Under the pieces are notes generated by a model. The model was given only the letters and a program-made list of their open reading frames with translations, searched no databases and was not told the origin of the DNA. Both the position numbers and the translations under genes were made by a program. Source: Acidobacteriaceae bacterium (GTDB lineage Bacteria; Acidobacteriota; Terriglobia; Terriglobales; Acidobacteriaceae). Taken from it: a stretch of 9,487 nt of DNA. Positions within the stretch are counted from its first letter, which is position 1. Each line of letters starts with the position of its first letter. Of the stretch, positions 5,754 to 9,487 are shown one piece after another. The DNA is taken from contig JASIJX010000024.1 in the NCBI GenBank assembly GCA_030049955.1, positions 1 to 9,487 of the forward strand, read 5' to 3'.

Positions 5754-8700
5754 ATGACCTCTGACAAATTTTCGCATTCTCCCGAGGATCCCGATCCGGA
5801 GCCGCAGAGATCTTCAAACACGCCGAAGCAAAGGCGACGCTGGGGCCGTATTGCAGGCTGGTCGATTGCAGGGTTGATCTGCCTGCTCGTCGCGGTGGTA
5901 GTGATCGCCGGCGCACTGGTGAATCGTGACGGAGTGCACCGGGCAATCATCAATTTTGCCGAGAAGAAGGCGAGCGAAAGCCTGGGCGTTCGCGTACAGC
6001 TCCAGAATTTTGCGCTGCACTGGTCCACGCTGAGCGTTGACCTCTATGGAATCACGGCGGATGGCGCAGGGCAGTATCCCACTCCGCCCCTGCTGCAGGT
6101 GAGTCACGTTGAAGTGGGCGTGCAGATTGTGTCGATTCTGCGCGCGAAGTGGTATCTCAGCAATCTGCGCATCGATCATCCGGTGGTATGGATTTACGAA
6201 GACAAGCACGGCGTCTCCAACATTCCCGCATTCAAGAGCAGCGGTAAGAGCAGCAACAATGGCAATGAGATCTTCGACCTGGGCATTCGCAGGGCGATTC
6301 TCGACCGCGGCGAGGTGTATTACAACTCGCGGCCAAGCGCGCTGGCTGCCGAACTGCACGATCTGGAGCTTCGCGCCACCTACGATGCCCATACGCAGAT
6401 GTACAGCGGCAGGATTGCTTATGCGGACGGGCGGTTGAAGTACGGAGCCTATCGGCCGATTCCGCACAATGTGGATCTGACGTTCAACCTGACGCCGACT
6501 ACGCTTCAGTTAAAGCAGGCGAAGCTATCGATCCGCGACTCGCAGGCATTGCTCTCGGCGGTGGTGAATAACTACCAGAATGCGCCAGTGGTGCAGGCGG
6601 AGTACCGGGCAACGATTGACGGCCACGAGGCTGCCCAGTTGCTGAATAACCCGGCGGTCCCGGCAGGATTCATTCATGCCGCAGGTTCGATCCATTACCA
6701 GCAGCAACAGAACCGGCCGTGGATACAGGCGATTACGGTGAACGGCGACCTGACCAGCGACCGGCTGGATGAGAATGTATCCGGAACACACGCGGTGGTC
6801 GCGAATCTGGCCGCGCATTATTCCCTCGCCGATGGCAATGCCGTGCTGCGCGACCTTCGCGCCAATCTTCTTGGAGGCGAAGTGACTGCGCGGGGAACGA
6901 TGACGGACATAGGCGGAAATTCGGGCGGCGATTCGCGCTCAAACTTCAGCGCGGCGCTTCACAACATTTCGCTGGCGGAACTGAAGCAGGATCTCGGCAA
7001 GCATGCCGCAACGCCGGGCGTGGCGATTGCGGGAATGCTGAATGCGACGGCGACGGCAGAGTGGGGCAAGACGATGGACAGTCTGGTTGCTCGCGCCGAT
7101 GCGTCGATTCACGGGCAGGTGGCGAGCGAGGCGAAACGACCTCCCGCGCCGGCCGGAACCAATGAGAATGTTTCTGAGGTTGCGCAGGCGAAAACAAATG
7201 CGGCGCCTGCGGCGAACACTGCGGTGGTTCCGGTGGAGAGCGAGATCCACGCCACGTACACGCGGGCCAACGACCATCTGGATTTGGCCAACAGCTATTT
7301 GCGCACAACGCACACGGACCTGACGCTGAACGGCGCGGTGAGCAAGCAATCGAGCCTGGCTTTCCGGCTGCAGGCCGACGACCTGCGCGAGTTGTCCTCG
7401 ATCGTGAATTCGTTTCATCCTCCGGCGGCAGATCAGCCGCCACTCGATCTGGCAGGAACGGCATCATTCCAGGGCAACGTAACGGGCTCCACGGCTGCGC
7501 CCCATCTGACGGGACAGTTGACCGCCATGAACCTGCACATGAACGGCTCGGACTGGAAGCTGGTGCGCGCGGAAGTGGACGCGAGTCCGGATCATGCGGC
7601 GCTTGAGAATGCCGAACTGGAGCCAGCGACGCACGGGCACATTGCGCTGAGCGCGCGGGCGGCTTTGAAGAAGTGGACCTTCAGCAAGCAGAGCCCGATT
7701 CAGGTGCAGTTGAGCGCATCGCAGATCGACATTACCGACGTGACGAGGTTTACTCCGAGTCCGCCGCCAGTGAGCGGAACCCTGAATGCGAACGTGAACC
7801 TGCATGGAAGCGTGATAAACCCGCAAGGAAACGGCAATCTTTCGCTCACCGGGGTCACGGCTTATCAGCAGCAGGTGCAGTCGGTGCGAGCGGATTTCTC
7901 CGGCAATGGCGACCAGGCGGAGGTCAATCTGGCCGTGCAAATGGCGGCGGGCAGCATGGACGCCAAAGTGACAGTGCATCCGAAGGAGCGGACCTACAGC
8001 GCGCAGCTTACTTCGCCAGGGATTCGGCTGCAGCGGATTGCAGCGCTCCAGGCGCGCAACATCGAGGCCAGCGGCATGCTGCAACTGAGCGCCAATGGGC
8101 GGGGCAGCTTCGACAATCCTGCCTTGAATGCGACCGTAGAGACGCCGTCCCTGACGGTCGCCAACCAGACGATTTCTTCGCTCAGGCTCGAACTCAATCT
8201 GGCCGATCATGTGGCGAAGGCAACGCTGAACTCGATGGCGCTGAATGCGCCGATCGAGGCGAAAGCCACCGTGCAGTTGACGGGCGATTATCCGGCCGAC
8301 GCCACGCTGGATACACCGGTAGTGTCGATTAAGCCATTGCTAGCGGTCTACGCGCCGGACGAGGCGGCCGACATCAACGGGCAAACGCAGGTGCATGCCA
8401 CGATGCATGGACCGCTCAAGGACTTGAAGGCCATGGAGGCGCATCTTACCATTCCGGTTCTCAAAGTGAGTTATCAGGACAAGATCCAGATGGCGGCTTC
8501 GCCCATCCAGGTGAATTACCGGAACGGCATCATCGACGTGCCGGAGGGAACGATCACGGGGACGAATACGAATCTACAGTTCCAGGGGCACATCCCCACC
8601 GGCGGAAACGAGGCGATGAGTCTCAAGCTCCAGGGCGCCATCGATTTGAAGCTGCTGCAGCTCTTCGATCCGGACGCGGTGAGTTCCGGAGAGGTCAAGT

Positions 8701-9487
8701 TCAACATCAATTCGCAGGGTGCGCTCGCGCAGGGCGCGGGGTTAGGCGGCGAGATCGAAATTGTGAACGCGACTTTTACCGAATCCGATTTGCCCGTGGG
8801 CATACAAGACGGCAATGGCGTGCTTAAGCTTACGGGTGATCGCATCAACGTGACGCGCTTTGAGGCGACAATGGGCGGCGGAACGGTGGAGTTGCAGGGC
8901 GGCGTGGCGTACCGGCCGCGGATGGAGTTTGCGCTGGGGTTGACGGCAAAAAACGTCCGCATGCTATTCCCGCCGGGCATGCGCGATCACATCGATGCTA
9001 CGCTACGCCTCGATGGAACGAGAGATCACGCGGTGCTGGGCGGCACGGTAAACCTGACCAACCTGTCCTTTACGCCGGCCTTCGATTTGTCGAGCTTCTC
9101 GCGCCAGTTCTCGGGCACGGTCATGACGCCGCCGTCGCAGGGGTTCCTGGATAATATTGCGCTGAACGTGGCCATTCACTCAGCCAGTGACATGAACCTG
9201 GTGAGCCGCGAGGTAAGCGTGAGCGGCACGGCGAACCTGCAGATGCGGGGCACGGCCGCGGAGCCGGTGATTCTGGGACGCGTGAACCTTACCGGGGGCG
9301 ACATACTGATCAGCGGCAACCGGTTTGTGCTGAACCCCGGCACGGTGCAGTTTGTGAATCCCGCACAGACCGAACCGCTGGTGAATCTGTCGATGACCAC
9401 CACCATTCAGGAGTACAACATCGACCTGCGCTTCGAGGGACCTGCTGAGCAACTGCGCACCTCCTACAGCTCAAATCCTGCGCTGCC
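5754..9487 (+). CDS. tamB: TamB-type translocation and assembly module protein, 3' end outside window
   Basis: The frame is open from ATG 5754 to the right edge, 1244 residues, and no stop is reached. A charged cytoplasmic N-terminus (1-31, with KQRRRWGR) precedes one membrane anchor at about 33-56. A long periplasmic beta-rich region follows, with AsmA-like features near its start (LGVRVQLQNFALHWSTLSV, 77-95; IDHPVVWIYED, 140-150). The conserved TamB C-terminal domain begins near 1150 (LGRVNLTGGDILISGNRF; NPGTVQFVNP; FEGPAEQLRTSYSSNPAL). Relatives continue after this point with 'P..DIISLL', so roughly 100-200 residues are probably missing. E. coli TamB has 1259 residues; this one is longer. 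TamB spans the periplasm as a beta-taco groove and pairs with TamA; it is linked to outer-membrane protein assembly and phospholipid transport. Oddities are an Ala/Pro-rich insert at about 459-497 and a module recurring about every 100 residues from 567 onward. Its place directly behind tamA strongly supports the assignment. Confidence 0.93.
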   Translation, partial: MTSDKFSHSPEDPDPEPQRSSNTPKQRRRWGRIAGWSIAGLICLLVAVVVIAGALVNRDGVHRAIINFAEKKASESLGVRVQLQNFALHWSTLSVDLYGITADGAGQYPTPPLLQVSHVEVGVQIVSILRAKWYLSNLRIDHPVVWIYEDKHGVSNIPAFKSSGKSSNNGNEIFDLGIRRAILDRGEVYYNSRPSALAAELHDLELRATYDAHTQMYSGRIAYADGRLKYGAYRPIPHNVDLTFNLTPTTLQLKQAKLSIRDSQALLSAVVNNYQNAPVVQAEYRATIDGHEAAQLLNNPAVPAGFIHAAGSIHYQQQQNRPWIQAITVNGDLTSDRLDENVSGTHAVVANLAAHYSLADGNAVLRDLRANLLGGEVTARGTMTDIGGNSGGDSRSNFSAALHNISLAELKQDLGKHAATPGVAIAGMLNATATAEWGKTMDSLVARADASIHGQVASEAKRPPAPAGTNENVSEVAQAKTNAAPAANTAVVPVESEIHATYTRANDHLDLANSYLRTTHTDLTLNGAVSKQSSLAFRLQADDLRELSSIVNSFHPPAADQPPLDLAGTASFQGNVTGSTAAPHLTGQLTAMNLHMNGSDWKLVRAEVDASPDHAALENAELEPATHGHIALSARAALKKWTFSKQSPIQVQLSASQIDITDVTRFTPSPPPVSGTLNANVNLHGSVINPQGNGNLSLTGVTAYQQQVQSVRADFSGNGDQAEVNLAVQMAAGSMDAKVTVHPKERTYSAQLTSPGIRLQRIAALQARNIEASGMLQLSANGRGSFDNPALNATVETPSLTVANQTISSLRLELNLADHVAKATLNSMALNAPIEAKATVQLTGDYPADATLDTPVVSIKPLLAVYAPDEAADINGQTQVHATMHGPLKDLKAMEAHLTIPVLKVSYQDKIQMAASPIQVNYRNGIIDVPEGTITGTNTNLQFQGHIPTGGNEAMSLKLQGAIDLKLLQLFDPDAVSSGEVKFNINSQGALAQGAGLGGEIEIVNATFTESDLPVGIQDGNGVLKLTGDRINVTRFEATMGGGTVELQGGVAYRPRMEFALGLTAKNVRMLFPPGMRDHIDATLRLDGTRDHAVLGGTVNLTNLSFTPAFDLSSFSRQFSGTVMTPPSQGFLDNIALNVAIHSASDMNLVSREVSVSGTANLQMRGTAAEPVILGRVNLTGGDILISGNRFVLNPGTVQFVNPAQTEPLVNLSMTTTIQEYNIDLRFEGPAEQLRTSYSSNPAL

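Noticed and set aside
7464..8210. Minus-strand open frame of 248 codons inside tamB
   Set aside because: It is Arg/His-rich without recognisable domains and lies opposite a well-supported tamB frame; a shadow frame.
1..9487. A new defence, mobile or biosynthetic system
   Set aside because: Every well-supported gene belongs to a known envelope-related family, with no nuclease, integrase, toxin, CRISPR-like repeat or biosynthetic enzyme set. The oddities are within-family variations.

Overview
The window is ordinary chromosomal, GC-rich DNA from a Gram-negative (outer-membrane) bacterium. The gene content, a DUF7033-type polysaccharide deacetylase homologue, a YihY membrane protein and a many-POTRA TamA next to TamB, best fits an Acidobacteriota (Terriglobia-like) genome. 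That taxonomic call is an inference from family resemblance; no marker gene is present.

Layout. On the minus strand, 1-1228 is a polysaccharide deacetylase-like gene that starts inside the window and runs off the left edge. A noncoding stretch of about 290 bases (1229-1518) follows, with inverted repeats at both ends. Next, also on the minus strand, is a complete yihY/BrkB-type inner-membrane protein gene (1519-2511). A divergent promoter region (about 2512-2638) separates it from two plus-strand genes: an Omp85/TamA-type outer-membrane protein (about 2639-5743) with seven POTRA-like repeats by eye, and, ten bases after its stop, a TamB-type protein (5754 to beyond the right edge).

How the genes work together. 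tamA and tamB form a clear two-gene operon for a cell-envelope bridge: TamB is anchored in the inner membrane and spans the periplasm as a long beta-rich groove, and TamA is its outer-membrane barrel partner. This complex is linked to outer-membrane protein assembly and to phospholipid movement between the membranes. YihY and the deacetylase-like protein are also envelope-related by family, but nothing in the sequence ties them mechanistically to TamAB.

I found no tRNA, rRNA, CRISPR array, insertion sequence or phage gene, and no clearly new multi-gene system. The points most worth a second look are the loss of two metal-site/catalytic positions in the deacetylase homologue, the seven-POTRA architecture of TamA, a lone cysteine pair in its loop-6 region, and a roughly 100-residue periodicity in TamB.
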